Positions 8,663 to 17,036 of a stretch of 36,537 nucleotides of DNA are shown piece after piece. Numbering within the stretch: the stretch's first letter is position 1; each line of letters starts with the position of its first letter. Source of the stretch: Candidatus Gastranaerophilales bacterium. Its GTDB lineage: Bacteria > Cyanobacteriota > Vampirovibrionia > Gastranaerophilales > Gastranaerophilaceae. The DNA is taken from positions 1 to 36,537 of the forward strand of contig CALVEI010000016.1 of NCBI GenBank assembly GCA_944326515.1, given 5' to 3'. Under the pieces are notes generated by a model. The model was not told where the DNA came from. It ran no database searches and saw only the letters and a list, made by a program, of their open reading frames with translations. The translations under genes were made by a program, and so were the position numbers.

Positions 8663-8710
8663 GCAAAGTTTCTTACAAGGAGACACGACTACTATACAAT
8701 CGGGGTGGAC

Positions 8711-8860
8711 ATGATTGAAATATCGGAAATCAGCATAGCGAAATACGCACTTATAGCAATATTGCTATTAAGTATGGCAAATTTCTACACAACAATAAAT
8801 ACACTTGCAGAAACCAATAACATCAATAATCAGCCAATATTGTCTGGCTACAACAAGTAA
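8711..8860 (+). CDS. Small 49-aa single-span membrane peptide
   Basis: A 49-residue frame MIEISEISIAKYALIAILLL..., with one clear transmembrane stretch (about residues 12-29, YALIAILLLSMANFYTTI), then a polar Asn-rich tail ending SGYNK. The closest ribosome site is GGGGTG (8702-8707), which can pair with the anti-SD but is only 3 bases from the ATG. A better AAGGAG at 8677-8682 has no start codon at a useful distance. The frame follows the 53-aa peptide gene after 48 bases and ends 21 bases before a strong terminator, so both peptides are probably made from one short mRNA. Function is unknown; a partner role for the first peptide is possible. Confidence 0.5.
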   Translation: MIEISEISIAKYALIAILLLSMANFYTTINTLAETNNINNQPILSGYNK

Positions 8861-8881
8861 CAAAAGAAATAAAGAGAAAAG

Positions 8882-8904
8882 AAAAGCACCTAAAAGGTGC
8901 TTTT
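8882..8904. terminator. Rho-independent terminator, probably bidirectional
   Basis: A perfect 10-bp stem AAAAGCACCT / AGGTGCTTTT with a 3-base loop, followed by TCTTTTA on the + strand. It ends the small-peptide unit. Read on the - strand it follows the zinc-ribbon gene (stop at 8908) and also has a T-rich tail, so it can serve both. Confidence 0.9.
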
Positions 8905-8907
8905 CTT

Positions 8908-9171
8908 TTATTGCATAGATTTATAACAATCTTTGCAGTACACTTCTTTTCCCATAACTGGTTTAAACGGAACTTGAGTATGGATGCCGCACTTAGAACA
9001 AACGACATCATACATTTTTTTTCTATTATTTTGGCGTCTTTTTTTTCTGCACTCATTACAACGTTTTGGCTTATTTACCAATCCCTTTTCCGCATAAAAT
9101 TCCTGCTCACCTGCTGTAAAAATAAACTCTGCACCACAATCCTCACAGATGAGTTTTTCGTCTTGATACAT
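8908..9171 (-). CDS. Double zinc-ribbon protein
   Basis: 87 residues from the ATG at 9171, chosen because an AAGGAG SD lies 8 bases upstream; the longer frame from 9291 runs through a terminator and is not plausible. Two four-cysteine zinc sites are visible: C9/C12 with C38/C41 (CEDCGAEFIFTAGEQEFYAE...CNEC), and C58/C61 with C79/C82 (CSKCG...CKDC). The first half matches the small zinc-ribbon family with the EFIFTAGEQEFY signature, and the second half the CxxC...CxxC probable zinc-binding family common in Clostridia and Cyanobacteria. The lysine/arginine-rich linker (KKRRQNNRKK) suggests nucleic acid contact, but the role is unknown. Confidence 0.85.
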   Translation of the reverse strand: MYQDEKLICEDCGAEFIFTAGEQEFYAEKGLVNKPKRCNECRKKRRQNNRKKMYDVVCSKCGIHTQVPFKPVMGKEVYCKDCYKSMQ

Positions 9172-9260
9172 ACAATTTCTCCTTGTAATAAATCGGTAAA
9201 CAAATACCATTAGTAATTCAATTATTCTATAACTTTTTTCAGAATTAATCAAATAAAAAA

Positions 9261-9279
9261 GCTTCCAATCGCTGGAAGC
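9261..9279 (-). terminator. Terminator of the coiled-coil orphan gene
   Basis: Stem GCTTCCA / TGGAAGC with a 5-base loop. On the - strand it is followed by TTTTTTATTTG, a good T run. It lies about 50 bases after the stop of the gene at 9328-9873 on the same strand. Confidence 0.85.
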
Positions 9280-9327
9280 CTTTATATTCACTATTCACAC
9301 ACACGAGGAATTATTTTAATTTATACA

Positions 9328-9873
9328 TTATGCATATTTAGGAGCAGTTCTTTCTATATTCTTACTTTCTTGTTCTTCAACTTTTTGAAGTTCAGTTTCT
9401 GCTGCCTTTAACTGCGTTTCAATCATTAACTTTTGATTTGTGATATCTGTTTCAAGTCGTTTAACCTTTTGAGCCTCAGCTTTACCTGCTGCATCAAGAG
9501 CTTGTTTAAAGAAGGCATTGAATACAAAGTATTGGTTAGCATAAATAGAGTTAGGGTTAGAAGGATCTACAAGCATTCCGTACTGACCGCCAGAAGCAGC
9601 ATTCATATTAAGCATATTGGCGTTATACATCTGAGATGACCTTGATGCTTCAAATAGTGCTTGAGGAACACTATTGTTAAAGAAATTCATATTTGCGCCA
9701 AAAATACTTGCCGGAGAGCTCATAAACTCACCCGGGGTAATAACCCCGTCAGCGACGTTACCTGCATAAACAGATAGATCTTGAAGCTTTTGAGACAACT
9801 CCATCAATCTGCATTGAAGGTTGTTGATTCGCTGAGTCAATTGTAGCTTTCGCATTGTAAAAATTGCGTACAC
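9328..9873 (-). CDS. Unknown coiled-coil protein
   Basis: 181 residues read from a GTG at 9873. This start is preferred over the ATG at 9855 because a GGAG SD lies about 9 bases before the GTG and 27 before the ATG. The chain has an N-terminal helix (about 7-40, LTQRINNLQCRLMELSQKLQD), a middle low-complexity region rich in Asn, Met and Ser with the phrase FMSSPASIFG, and a C-terminal coiled coil (about 130-172, KAEAQKVKRLETDITNQKL). No signal peptide or membrane segment. I do not recognise a named family; the helix-loop-helix layout resembles exported filament or needle-type proteins only superficially. It has its own terminator. Confidence 0.75.
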   Translation of the reverse strand: MYAIFTMRKLQLTQRINNLQCRLMELSQKLQDLSVYAGNVADGVITPGEFMSSPASIFGANMNFFNNSVPQALFEASRSSQMYNANMLNMNAASGGQYGMLVDPSNPNSIYANQYFVFNAFFKQALDAAGKAEAQKVKRLETDITNQKLMIETQLKAAETELQKVEEQESKNIERTAPKYA

Positions 9874-10000
9874 TGTTTTAATCTCCTACCATAACCAAAC
9901 TTTGTTTAACCTTACATATATATAAAAACATTTTCTAAATAGAAATTGCTTAAATTGTTTAAGAGAACAAAAAGAAAAGACAAATCGGCAAAAAGCCTAT

Positions 10001-10034
10001 AAACAAAGACTTTTAGAACTAAAAGCCTTTGTTT
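10001..10034. other. Strong hairpin in the clpP downstream region
   Basis: AAACAAAG-A-CTTTTAG, loop AA, CTAAAAG-C-CTTTGTTT: a 15-bp stem with a single A/C mismatch. It lies 100 bases after the clpP stop (on -) and about 130 bases before the GTG of the next - gene. It lacks a proper T run on either strand, so it is not a textbook terminator, although a second mini-stem GGC-AAAAA-GCC (9987-9997) lies next to it. It could be a 3'-end stabiliser of clpP mRNA or part of an untranslated RNA. The remainder of the 261-base gap (9874-10134) is AT-rich with no gene seen. Confidence 0.6.
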
Positions 10035-10134
10035 AATGCATATTTTATACATACAAAGTATCTAAAAATTATATTTTTTTTAAATAAAAAAAACAAAAAA
10101 AATCAGCAAAAATATTAAGATATGTTAAGCTAAA

Positions 10135-10746
10135 CTAAACACCTCTAGTTATTACCTTATCAATCAAACCATACTCAACAGCTTCTTGTGCAGACATGTA
10201 ATAATCACGCTCAGTATCCTTTTGAATTTTATCCAAAGGTTGAGAACAGTTAGAAGCCAAAATACAATTTAGCATACTTTTCATTCTTAATATTTCTTTT
10301 GCCTCAATTTCAATATCAGTAGCCTGTCCCTTTGCACCACCTAATGGTTGGTGAATCATAATTCTTGAACTTGGCAAAGAAAGTCTCTTACCTTTTGTAC
10401 CAGAAGACAAAAGAAATGACCCCATGCTGGCAGCTTCTCCTATACAAATAGTACTAACATCAGCTCTAATGTGCTGCATAGTATCATATATAGCCATACC
10501 AGCAGTAATTACGCCACCTGGGCTATTAATATATAACATAATATCTTTTTCTGGATTTTCTGAATCTAAAAGTAAAAGTTGAGCAACAATAACATTTGCT
10601 AATTCATCATCTATTTCTTCACCTAAAAAGATAATTCTTTCTCTTAATAGTCTGGAAAAAATATCAAAAGACTTTTCTCCCCTGGAAGAAGATTCTATAA
10701 CCATTGGTACATAGCTCAATACTTTATTTAAATTATAATCAGACAT
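10135..10746 (-). CDS. clpP: ClpP, proteolytic subunit of the Clp protease
   Basis: 203 residues, normal length. The catalytic triad is S107 (GEAASMGS), H132 (IMIHQPLGG) and D181 (TERDYYMS), with spacings of 25 and 49 as in E. coli ClpP. ClpP forms the tetradecameric serine protease chamber and here can work with the ClpC encoded at 1980-4442; no clpX lies next to it. An AAGGAG SD precedes the ATG, and a promoter is visible in the 51 bases between it and the upstream pseudopilin-like gene. Confidence 0.98.
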   Translation of the reverse strand: MSDYNLNKVLSYVPMVIESSSRGEKSFDIFSRLLRERIIFLGEEIDDELANVIVAQLLLLDSENPEKDIMLYINSPGGVITAGMAIYDTMQHIRADVSTICIGEAASMGSFLLSSGTKGKRLSLPSSRIMIHQPLGGAKGQATDIEIEAKEILRMKSMLNCILASNCSQPLDKIQKDTERDYYMSAQEAVEYGLIDKVITRGV

Positions 10747-10766
10747 AATATCTCCTTAGAAACGAA

Positions 10767-10795
10767 AATATAAACTTAAATCAACACAAAAACAA
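10767..10795 (-). promoter_or_regulatory. Probable clpP promoter
   Basis: On the - strand TTGTTT (10795-10790), a 17-base spacer, TATATT (10772-10767), 20 bases before the clpP ATG. The -35 element starts immediately after the stop codon of the upstream gene. Confidence 0.45.
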
Positions 10796-10797
10796 AA

Positions 10798-11478
10798 TTA
10801 CCAAGGATAAGACTTATCCATAATCCAGTCATTATCATATAAATAAGCTGAACAATACATTGGCATTTCTGCTTCTTTATTACACCCAATTTTAGGGTCT
10901 CCCGTTAATTTATCTTTTGAAACATTGATGTTATACGGCAAAAAAGGTCTTTGTTTAGAATTAATCAACATGAACACAAACAAGTCTTTACCAAAAGTAT
11001 TTGGTTCGTCAACAGAGTTCATATCCACATAAACAATGGCACAAACAGCATCCCTCTTTTTACAAGAGCTTATAGTTTCAAATGCTAAAGAAATACCATT
11101 TTTTAAGACAAAAGATGGTATCTTTGCTAAATTAACATCAGTAATTTCATCAGTGAAATTCTTGTAATTGGTTTCAGGGAAACAACCTCCCGGTTCACTT
11201 ACACAATTCTTTTGAACTTGCATATATTGGGCAATATAGTTATTAATAATATCTACATTTCTATAACCACGTTTAAACTCCCAAATATCAGGCGTAAAGT
11301 TCATATTCATCGATAACTGCAATGTCTGAACCATGTCTGAATAAAAAGCTCTCAAACGCAATGTAGTATTTTTCTTTTCCTTAATTTGATAGAAAACAAA
11401 AAATATAGAACAAGCTGCAGCAACTAGTACTGCAATAGCTCCAACTGCACGTAATTTTCTTCTTGTAATTTCATCCAT
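10798..11478 (-). CDS. Pseudopilin-like membrane-anchored protein
   Basis: 226 residues from the ATG at 11478; the open frame extends 68 codons further upstream, but that part is AT-rich non-coding-looking sequence that runs into the divergent ebfC gene. One N-terminal transmembrane helix (about 11-32, AVGAIAVLVAAACSIFFVFY) follows a basic MDEITRRKLR. The soluble part has a layout I associate with type IV pilin/type II secretion pseudopilin-like proteins of this lineage: FYSDMVQTLQLSMNMNFTPDIWEF after the helix, NTFGKDLFVFMLI, and a C-terminal cysteine-containing region ending CSAYLYDNDWIMDKSYPW. The prepilin cleavage motif (G-F/M-x4-E) is absent, so the protein is probably not processed by PilD. 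Weak SD. Confidence 0.65.
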   Translation of the reverse strand: MDEITRRKLRAVGAIAVLVAAACSIFFVFYQIKEKKNTTLRLRAFYSDMVQTLQLSMNMNFTPDIWEFKRGYRNVDIINNYIAQYMQVQKNCVSEPGGCFPETNYKNFTDEITDVNLAKIPSFVLKNGISLAFETISSCKKRDAVCAIVYVDMNSVDEPNTFGKDLFVFMLINSKQRPFLPYNINVSKDKLTGDPKIGCNKEAEMPMYCSAYLYDNDWIMDKSYPW

Positions 11479-11621
11479 ATAAAAATAATACCACAGATTA
11501 CAAAATATATACAACGTTAATATTTTTTTTGTGATTAAATTGCATAAAAAAATTCTTAAATTATAATTGTGAATAGAGGATACGTATAATATAAAAACTT
11601 GAATACATGGAGAGGAATAGA

Positions 11622-11954
11622 ATGAACATAGCTCAAATGATGAAACAAGCTCAACAAATGCAAAAAAAATTACAAGATGCACAAAATGAACTTGCTAATA
11701 CAGAATTTAGTTCAGAAGCTGGAAATGGTGCCGTTTCTGTAACATGTGACGGACAGGGAAAATTTAAATCAATTAAACTTTCAAAGTCAGCACTAAATCC
11801 TGAAAACCCAGAGTCTGTAGACAACGATACAGTAGAAATGTTGGAAGACTTAATTAGCACAGCAATGAAAAACGCTACAGAACAAGCTAATAAAGAAATG
11901 CAATCAAAAATGAAGTCTTTAACAGGTGGGATTAATATACCAGGTTTGTTCTAA
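11622..11954 (+). CDS. ebfC: YbaB/EbfC family nucleoid-associated protein
   Basis: 110 residues from the ATG at 11622 ([18 protein letters not shown], the typical family start). The SD GGAGAGG (11609-11615) overlaps an upstream in-frame ATG at 11607, which is therefore not the start. The sequence has the long N-terminal helix, a central beta hairpin ([20 protein letters not shown]) and a C-terminal helix ending in [13 protein letters not shown]. EbfC/YbaB dimers bind DNA and are encoded next to recR in most bacteria; here the stop TAA and the recR ATG overlap by one base. A -10-like TATAAT lies at 11585-11590. Confidence 0.95.
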   Translation: MNIAQMMKQAQQMQKKLQDAQNELANTEFSSEAGNGAVSVTCDGQGKFKSIKLSKSALNPENPESVDNDTVEMLEDLISTAMKNATEQANKEMQSKMKSLTGGINIPGLF

Positions 11955-12553
11955 TGCAATATACAAAACCTCTTGCTAACTTAATAGAACATTTACAAAA
12001 ACTACCTGGTATTGGGCCAAAGTCTGCACAAAGACTTGCTTTTCATTTATTAAAAATGCCAATCTCAGAAATAGAAAAGTTTGCAAATGCGATGTTGACA
12101 GCAAAGGAAACTATTCACTATTGTGAAGAATGCTTTAATATGTCAGCATCAAATCCATGCGAAATCTGTACGAATCCAAACAGAGACAACTCTGTTATAT
12201 GCGTTTGTGCGGAGACAAAAGACTTAATTGCAATAGAAAATACTAATGAATATAAAGGCAAATACCACGTATTACAAGGACTAATTTCTCCGATTGATGG
12301 TATTGGAGCAGAAGACATAAGAATAAAAGAACTATTACACAGAATTACCAATAATGATATAAAAGAAGTCATTATTGCGTTGAATCCCTCTGTAGAAGGC
12401 GAAGCAACAAGTCTGTATCTAACAAAACTACTAAAACCGTTTAACATAAAAATTACAAGAATTGCATTTGGAATACCAATAGGTTCAGACATTGAATATG
12501 CAGATGAAATAACTTTGGCCAAAGCAATAGAGTGTAGAAGGGAAATTAACTAA
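11954..12553 (+). CDS. recR: RecR, recombination mediator
   Basis: 199 residues, standard length. An N-terminal helix-hairpin-helix ([20 protein letters not shown], 14-33) is followed by a C4 zinc finger (C57, C60, C69, C72), a Toprim domain beginning [15 protein letters not shown] (81-95) with the LISPIDGIG loop, and the C-terminal [15 protein letters not shown] region. RecR works with RecO/RecF to load RecA at gaps. It overlaps ebfC by one base (TAATG), implying translational coupling. It converges with fliD 5 bases further on, without a visible terminator between. Confidence 0.98.
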   Translation: MQYTKPLANLIEHLQKLPGIGPKSAQRLAFHLLKMPISEIEKFANAMLTAKETIHYCEECFNMSASNPCEICTNPNRDNSVICVCAETKDLIAIENTNEYKGKYHVLQGLISPIDGIGAEDIRIKELLHRITNNDIKEVIIALNPSVEGEATSLYLTKLLKPFNIKITRIAFGIPIGSDIEYADEITLAKAIECRREIN

Positions 12554-12558
12554 AAAGA

Positions 12559-14025
12559 TTAAGATCCTGTATTAACACCAATCGAAGCTAACTGAGATTG
12601 CATTTGAGAAAATTGGTTGTTAAGTTGGGCTATTTGCTGGTCCATATAGTTAAACTGTTGTGTAATACGTTCCCTATAAGTTTCTAAATCTTCTTCTTTT
12701 CTTGTAATTTTATTAGATAAATTGTTAATTTCACTTGAAAGAGATTCATTTCTAGCAGTAAAATAACCATTTTCAGTAGAAAGCGCAGCTTGCAAAGTCT
12801 CTTGAATTGTTTGCATTAATCCTGTCTGAGATTCAGAAGATCCAGTAGATCCAGAAGATTCAGTAGATTCACTGCTACCAATCAATAGTTCTTTAACAGC
12901 AGCAGGATTAGATTTAAATGCCTCATAAAACTTATCTTTATCAATAACTAAAGACGTCGTATCAGCATCAACATCCATACCTGGAGCACCAGATGTAATA
13001 CCAATATCGGAAAGAGACTTATATACACCATCTGGATTAACAGTTGAAGTCACCATATTTCTAAGTCTGTTTCGAATAGAAACAAGCTGAGTCTCTCCAT
13101 GCAATTGTCCTTCAGTTCCAGTCAAAGAATCTGTATCATTAATAGCCTTATTGAAATCATTAACAAAAGATTCAAGAGCAGAATAGACAGTGTCAACATC
13201 AGACTCTCTTTTTATATTTATTTTTATAATTTCATCTCCAGTAACTTCTTTTAATTCAACAGAAAGTCCTGTGATCCCCAACTCAGTACTTGACAAATTA
13301 TTGGTACTAGCTTCTTTCTCTTTTCCATTAACTGTAAATATAGCATTTTGCCCTAGTGTTAAATTTGCATCATCATTCCACCCAATCCAAGAAGCAAAAT
13401 CTGAATTTTCTCCGTCCTCAACAGTAATATTTTTAGAACCGAGTTCAGTGCTTTCAAGAACAATTTGTCCATCTTCAATATGAGCCTGAACACCGGCATC
13501 AGCAGAATTGTTAATATCATAAATAAGACCATCTATAGTCGTATCACCACTAACATTAAAAGTAACTCCATTAATTTTAAAAGAGCCTTCTTTGTCAAAA
13601 CCAAGTTCAGAAAGTTTCTTAGACGAATCAGAAAAATCCAACTGCTTACCATCTGCACTATCCGGACCATAAGTTTTTCTAGAAGTTGATGTAGCAAGTT
13701 GCTTAACAGAAATTTTTAAAACAGCAGGTGTTGCCAACTGTGTAGCTGTAGCAGTAAGAAACTTGCCTTCTTCATCAGAAGTTGTTGCTGAGACTTTAGT
13801 AAAGATATCTGACGAAGGACCATATAAAGAATCGGTGAACTTTAATGTTGCCGTATTAACAGCTGAATAAGTTGACTTTAATGTATTAAGACTAGTCGAC
13901 TTTTCATTCAAAGCCTTCTGTTCTGCAAGAAGTGTATCTATTTTTGGTTGTTGGACTTCTACTAAAGCTTCAATCCATTCATTAATTGGAAGGCCAGAGC
14001 CCACACCTGACATTGCTATTGACAT
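12559..14025 (-). CDS. fliD: FliD, flagellar filament cap (HAP2)
   Basis: 488 residues. The N-terminal FliD domain begins MSIAMSGVGSGLPINEWIEAL with the heptad region EVQQPKIDTLLAEQKALNEK. The middle D2/D3 region is rich in Thr/Ser/Asp, and the FliD C-terminal domain includes GQLHGETQLVSIRNRLRNMV (near 315) and a coiled coil near the end (SLSSEINNLSNKITRKEEDLE, YMDQQIAQLNNQFSQMQSQL). A low-complexity serine/glutamate/glycine stretch lies near residues 390-405. FliD caps the growing filament and helps flagellin fold. GAGGTAA SD before the ATG. It stands alone here; its usual partner fliS is at 30985. Confidence 0.94.
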   Translation of the reverse strand: MSIAMSGVGSGLPINEWIEALVEVQQPKIDTLLAEQKALNEKSTSLNTLKSTYSAVNTATLKFTDSLYGPSSDIFTKVSATTSDEEGKFLTATATQLATPAVLKISVKQLATSTSRKTYGPDSADGKQLDFSDSSKKLSELGFDKEGSFKINGVTFNVSGDTTIDGLIYDINNSADAGVQAHIEDGQIVLESTELGSKNITVEDGENSDFASWIGWNDDANLTLGQNAIFTVNGKEKEASTNNLSSTELGITGLSVELKEVTGDEIIKINIKRESDVDTVYSALESFVNDFNKAINDTDSLTGTEGQLHGETQLVSIRNRLRNMVTSTVNPDGVYKSLSDIGITSGAPGMDVDADTTSLVIDKDKFYEAFKSNPAAVKELLIGSSESTESSGSTGSSESQTGLMQTIQETLQAALSTENGYFTARNESLSSEINNLSNKITRKEEDLETYRERITQQFNYMDQQIAQLNNQFSQMQSQLASIGVNTGS

Positions 14026-14175
14026 GATAAATTACCTCAGTAACATAATAGCTGATAACTCACAAAGAGATATCCATCATTTAGAGTAAATTAAGAATAT
14101 ATTACTAATAAAAACAAACCGAAAACGCCTTTTGTCAAAAGGATTAACAAGGAACAAATCAAAAGTATTAAGATT

Positions 14176-14203
14176 TTGAACTTTTTTATTTTAAAGGTAT
14201 AAT
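14176..14203 (+). promoter_or_regulatory. Promoter of bamA
   Basis: TTGAAC (14176-14181), a 16-base spacer, TATAAT (14198-14203), giving an RNA start near 14210. The start of RNA lies upstream of the in-frame signal peptide codons described under bamA. A palindrome CCTTTT-GTC-AAAAGG sits further up at 14128-14142, between the fliD and bamA promoter regions. The rest of 14026-14175 shows no gene. Confidence 0.6.
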
Positions 14204-14286
14204 TGTATTGGAAGTATATATAAGTTAGGTATAAGATAATTTCTATATTTAATAAAAAAACAGGTATATTTTTTCTATCAATAGGC

Positions 14287-16218
14287 ATGCTTATTACTCA
14301 AGCATCGCCCTCTTATGCATTAACTCCTAAGTGGAAGTTTTGGGAAAAGAATAAGAAAAACAACATCGAACAAGGAACCCCAAAACAATCACCAAATGAC
14401 ACATTGTGGGAAAACATACAACCTGATAAACAACAAAACCTACAAGCAGAGAAAAATGTATCAACGTCTGATATAAAATTTCATTCAGTAGAAATCGTTG
14501 GTAACAGCCTTATCGAATCTTCTGAAATATTAGATGCAGTCAAAATAAAGCCGGGTGATCCATACAGTGTAGAAGCAGTACAACAAAATCTGAAAGCCAT
14601 ATATGATCTTGGATACTTCACTGAAAAGATGAGAGCTATCCCAATCAAAGTGGATGACAAAAGTATTAAGCTACAGATAATTGTACAAGAAAATATACCT
14701 ATAACAGATTTTTCAATTACTGGTAATGATTCAATAGCAACTGGTGATTTACTACAAATATTAAATTCAATGGTTAACAAACCACAAAACATAAATAAAA
14801 TTAATGATGCGATACAAGAAATACAAGAATACTATGCAAGTCAGGGCTATATATTGGCAAGGGTGACTGCTGTCACTGACGATCCTGATGGCATGGTTAA
14901 CATAGATATAGACGAGGGGAAAATAGGTTCAATAGTAATAGAGGGTAACAAAAAGACAAAAGACTTTGTTGTAAAAAGAAATATCCTCACTCAGCCAGGA
15001 ACAATCTATAACGAAAACCTTATTAAACAAGATTTAATGAGACTTTATGGCACTCAAGCTTTTAAAGATGTTAAAAGAACTATCGAAAGAGATGAAGAAA
15101 ATCCTGAAGTTTACAATGTAACAATACATCTCGAAGAACAAAGAACAGGAACAATATCCTTAGGCGGCGGTCTAGATACAGCAACAGGTCTTTTTGGTAC
15201 CGGTGGATTTACTGATAACAACTTTAGAGGAACAGGACAAAGAGTTTCTTTGAGTTTGCTGGCAGGTACAGGGGTTGTTATGGCAGACAGCTCCATGTTA
15301 AACAGGGCCAATTTACAAGCTGAAATAAGTTGGTTCGAACCTAAATTAAGAGGAACAGACAACTCGTTAATGATTAAGGCTTTTGGTAGAGATTTCGCCA
15401 GTTATCAAATTCCACTGGCTGTTGAACAAAGATTCGGTATTGAATCTACGATCTCAAGAGCTTTTGTTAATTTTCCTCATTTAGTTGGATCTTTTGGCAT
15501 TGGGCTTGAAAACGTACACGTAAAAGAAGGTGATGCAAACCAAATATCCAAGCTTTATGCTGCTCATAATATCCCGATTTCAGAAAGAGCAAAACAATTA
15601 CAAGGTGGTCTTTTCCTTTCTTTATCACCTAGCTTAATATATGATACGAGAGATAATTCAACACTTCCAAGAAATGGTGTATTTGCGAATGTAAGATTCG
15701 ACGAAGAAATTGCATTAGACGGTTTCGAAAACACATTTGGGAAACTAAGCGGTGGTATAAAAAAATACTATCCTGTAGCAAAGAAATCTTCAGTATCATT
15801 AGCATTTAGAGCTGGTGGAAAAATTCACGGGGATATGCCAGAAGTTATGGCATACCGTTTAGGTGGTCCATACACTGTAAGAGGTTTTAGAATGAGTGGT
15901 ATTGGTACAGGTTCAGGATTCATGATGGGTTCTGCAGAATTTCAAACCCCAATCCCATTTATTGACAGAATCACTGACGCAAAATTCCTTGATAACATAA
16001 GAATTGCTGCATTTATTGATGCCGGTCAAATTTATGGCTCTACAGTAACGAACGAAATTTATAATAGACCAATACACGCAATAACAGCCGGTGTTGGTGT
16101 TAGAGTATTTGTTCCTGGGGTAGGTCCACTTGCAATAGATTGGGGTTATCCGTTGACAGGCGTACCTAATGGTACATCTAAAGGTGCATTTACGTTCGGT
16201 ATAGGTGAATTTTATTAA
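14287..16218 (+). CDS. bamA: BamA/Omp85 outer-membrane assembly protein
   Basis: At least 643 residues. After a polar linker there are three POTRA domains, each with the beta-strand phrase (FHSVEIVGNSLI; ITDFSITGNDSI; IGSIVIEGNKKTKD). The 16-strand barrel follows, with GTISLGGGLDTATGLFGTGGF, the lid-lock motif VRGF near residue 531 and a C-terminal strand ending GIGEFY (aromatic last residue). Three POTRAs resemble cyanobacterial Omp85 rather than the five of proteobacteria. It inserts beta-barrel proteins into the outer membrane. The ATG at 14287 leaves only 12 residues before the likely signal cleavage (SPSYA). The same frame is open back to 14224 and encodes a full signal peptide (RYKIISIFNKKTGIFFLSIG) but contains no ATG, GTG or TTG, so the true start is probably a rare codon (ATT 14239 or ATA 14236). 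Confidence 0.93.
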   Translation: MLITQASPSYALTPKWKFWEKNKKNNIEQGTPKQSPNDTLWENIQPDKQQNLQAEKNVSTSDIKFHSVEIVGNSLIESSEILDAVKIKPGDPYSVEAVQQNLKAIYDLGYFTEKMRAIPIKVDDKSIKLQIIVQENIPITDFSITGNDSIATGDLLQILNSMVNKPQNINKINDAIQEIQEYYASQGYILARVTAVTDDPDGMVNIDIDEGKIGSIVIEGNKKTKDFVVKRNILTQPGTIYNENLIKQDLMRLYGTQAFKDVKRTIERDEENPEVYNVTIHLEEQRTGTISLGGGLDTATGLFGTGGFTDNNFRGTGQRVSLSLLAGTGVVMADSSMLNRANLQAEISWFEPKLRGTDNSLMIKAFGRDFASYQIPLAVEQRFGIESTISRAFVNFPHLVGSFGIGLENVHVKEGDANQISKLYAAHNIPISERAKQLQGGLFLSLSPSLIYDTRDNSTLPRNGVFANVRFDEEIALDGFENTFGKLSGGIKKYYPVAKKSSVSLAFRAGGKIHGDMPEVMAYRLGGPYTVRGFRMSGIGTGSGFMMGSAEFQTPIPFIDRITDAKFLDNIRIAAFIDAGQIYGSTVTNEIYNRPIHAITAGVGVRVFVPGVGPLAIDWGYPLTGVPNGTSKGAFTFGIGEFY

Positions 16219-16301
16219 TAAGCTCACGTGACTAATATAAAATGAACAAACCAGCTGTATAATCGTTATAAAAGCGAAGAGTAAAAATGGAGGATTACAT
16301 T

Positions 16302-17003
16302 ATGAATATAAAAAGTAAAAAAATTATATCCGCTATATTGTTGGCATCCTTAATAACAGCAGGTGCCAGTTTTACTTCATTTGAAAACAATAGCACAAAA
16401 TCTTACGCAGAACAGTTTACTCCATTACAAGGTAAAGTTATATATGTAAAATCAGGTACGGTATTCCCTGCTACAGCGACAATGGAACTTTCTTCAGAAT
16501 CATTAGAGCTTGGTCAAAGTGTTTGTATTGCGCTATCTCAAGATTTTTACTACAACAACACACTTATAGCACCAATCGGGAGCTCTGTTAACGGTACTGT
16601 AATACAAGTAAAAAAAGCTGGTAGAGCTGGTGTAAATGGACAATTAATGGTCAAATTTACAAATATAATTACTCCATACGGACAAATGATTCCTGTTTCA
16701 GGAAAAATACAAACAGACGATGGAACAGGTCTAATTAAAGGTGGTACAAAGCTTGACTCTGCAAAAGATTACGCAAAAGATATTGCAGTTGGTTCTGCAG
16801 CAGGAGCTGTAGCCGGTGTAATAATGGGTCCTCTATCAGGCGGTAAAGTGGGAAAAGGAGCAGCATACGGTACTGCAGTTGGAGCAGGTCTCGGGGTTGC
16901 TAAATCTCTTTGGGACAAAGGTGATCCGGCAACAATACCAGCAGGAACGGTTATTAACATTGTTTTAGATCAACAAATGACATTCACACCACAGAAAAGA
17001 TAG
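16302..17003 (+). CDS. Exported glycine-zipper protein, unknown role
   Basis: 233 residues from the ATG at 16302. A GGAGGAT SD (16290-16296) lies before it and overlaps an earlier in-frame ATG at 16287, which is rejected. It has a Sec signal peptide (MNIKSKKIISAILLASLITAG). The mature part has a beta-rich domain with QGKVIYVKSGTVFPATATM and IAPIGSSVNGTVIQVKKAGR, then a glycine-zipper stretch (about residues 157-195, GSAAGAVAGVIMG, GAAYGTAVGAGLG) and a closing AGTVINIVLDQQM strand. The beta part resembles the C-terminal domain of VirB10/TrbI-like envelope proteins, and the zipper suggests membrane or oligomer contact. It lies between bamA and tonB, so an envelope role is likely, but the exact function is unknown. 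Confidence 0.8.
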   Translation: MNIKSKKIISAILLASLITAGASFTSFENNSTKSYAEQFTPLQGKVIYVKSGTVFPATATMELSSESLELGQSVCIALSQDFYYNNTLIAPIGSSVNGTVIQVKKAGRAGVNGQLMVKFTNIITPYGQMIPVSGKIQTDDGTGLIKGGTKLDSAKDYAKDIAVGSAAGAVAGVIMGPLSGGKVGKGAAYGTAVGAGLGVAKSLWDKGDPATIPAGTVINIVLDQQMTFTPQKR

Positions 17004-17036
17004 TACTACTAATTAAGTAAATCGGGTGATTTGTTT

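Noticed and set aside
9172..9291. Longer reading frame for the zinc-ribbon protein
   Set aside because: The extension runs across the terminator stem of the neighbouring - gene (9261-9279), and a strong SD supports the ATG at 9171.
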